Shown here piece after piece: positions 63,265 to 64,000 of a DNA stretch of 64,000 nucleotides. The stretch spans positions 180,559 through 244,558 of the forward strand of contig CAJNDS010000302.1 in NCBI GenBank assembly GCA_905221605.1, written 5' to 3'. The first letter of the stretch is position 1. Each line of letters begins with the position of its first letter. The notes under the pieces are model-generated. The model saw only the letters and a list, made by a program, of their open reading frames with translations. It was not told the origin of the DNA and made no database searches. The translations under genes and the position numbers were made by a program. Origin of the DNA: Symbiodinium natans (taxonomy: Eukaryota; Sar; Dinophyceae; Suessiales; Symbiodiniaceae).

Positions 63265-64000
63265 TACATGTGCACTTAGTACTGTTACTATTCATTTTTG
63301 TCGTATAATGTACATATACTGTAGATCAGTGTATACATATTCTATAGTCATAGCAATACTTATTACATTACATGACCATTGTATATGGTTGTATATCTGT
63401 ATATATTGCTGTATATCAAGACCAATGCCTACACATTCATGATCTTACAGAATCCATGCCAACCCTAAACCCCAAACCTGAACACTTTTTGGGGAGGGAC
63501 TGCAGTTCACATTGCCCTTTTCGAACCCGAAAAATCTCCAAACCTTGACCCTGAACCTTTTTCGGACCAGCTTTCCGGAACCAAAACCCCTAACCCGATG
63601 CTCTTCTGTCTGCAAGCAGCGCAGTAGGGCGGCGAGCGTCGGCGTGAGCTGGAAGGTCCAGCGTGGTGGCCCCTGGCATATCTAGACTTGCGTTTAGCAC
63701 AGGTCAACTGGTTGTGCCCAGCATTCCCTTCCCTTATGCAAACAAGGCTCAGAAAGGAATGACTGACCGCCCAGGCTGGCCTCCAGCCTGCGATCGATGG
63801 CTTTACAGGTGCCAGGGTTGAGGGAGACTTCACGGGTCTTCCAACTATCTCTTGCACAATGCAGGGTGTGCTCCACCGGACTCGGCAAAGCAAACAAAAA
63901 GTCCTGCAATCGCGGCCATCCACGTTGAGGCCATGAACTTCGGTTCCACAAACAACTTGAAGATGTGGCTGTGGTAGCCTTCAAGTGTACGGCTTGCCAT

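Larger units (their letters stand above)
60358..64000. other. Gene-free end of the window
   Basis: No supported gene. The plus-strand frames at 61269-61800 and the minus-strand frames at 63507-63984 show no domain. The region holds foldback elements, telomere-like arrays and an AT microsatellite, listed separately. Confidence 0.5.

Noticed and set aside
63134-63442. Tyr/Ile-rich 102-codon frame
   Set aside because: Produced by the AT/GTAT microsatellite.
63507-63984. Minus-strand frames at the window end
   Set aside because: Two overlapping frames give unrelated low-information sequence; nothing supports either one.

Overview
The window reads as nuclear DNA of a dinoflagellate, most likely Symbiodiniaceae or a relative. 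The signs are interstitial telomere-type repeats (TTTAGGG/CCCTAAA) in both orientations, a relict of the dinoflagellate spliced leader beside a retroelement ORF, introns that start with GC as well as GT, very long retroelement ORFs, and no bacterial operon signals. Species cannot be assigned from the sequence alone.

Layout. 1-5.7 kb: no convincing gene; it holds a diverged ~500-bp duplication studded with the palindrome CGCAACCGGTTGCG. 6.5-9.93 kb (minus): a frame-broken LINE-like retrotransposon (ORF1-like, APE-type endonuclease, reverse transcriptase, C-terminal tail) with a spliced-leader relict at its 5' end. 10.70-20.62 kb (minus): a nearly intact Ty1/copia-type LTR element with two LTRs identical by eye, a half-tRNA-type primer site, gag, and a 2058-codon pol. 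Besides protease, integrase, RT and RNase H, pol carries a cytosine-C5-methyltransferase-like domain and a 2OG-Fe(II)-dioxygenase-like domain. 20.6-37.5 kb: gene-poor patchwork of short unrelated blocks separated by telomere-like arrays and several families of foldback (MITE-like) elements.

37.5-53.7 kb is the main gene block, all on the minus strand. It holds a four-exon gene (zinc finger, cupin-like region, long Glu/Ala/Lys helical repeat), a two-exon free-standing C5-methyltransferase-family gene with a GC-AG intron, a broken methyltransferase fragment, a 585-codon ORF with a Cys/His domain and basic/serine-rich tail, and a 1.33-kb-residue RNase-H-like, hAT-reminiscent transposase. 53.7-58.5 kb: no supported gene; tandem repeats and telomere-like arrays. 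58.56-60.29 kb (minus): a multi-pass membrane protein with a TIR-like region, interrupted by one TAG. 60.3-64 kb: no supported gene; foldback elements, telomere-like arrays and AT microsatellites.

How it fits together. Much of the coding content belongs to, or looks like, mobile DNA. Two separate loci carry cytosine-methyltransferase-type domains, one of them inside a retrotransposon polyprotein that also has an oxygenase-like fold. The copia element has telomere-like repeats at both edges and the LINE has them near both ends, which suggests these repeats act as landing sites or that such insertions are tolerated there. All functional statements are read from motifs by eye; no database search or alignment was run.
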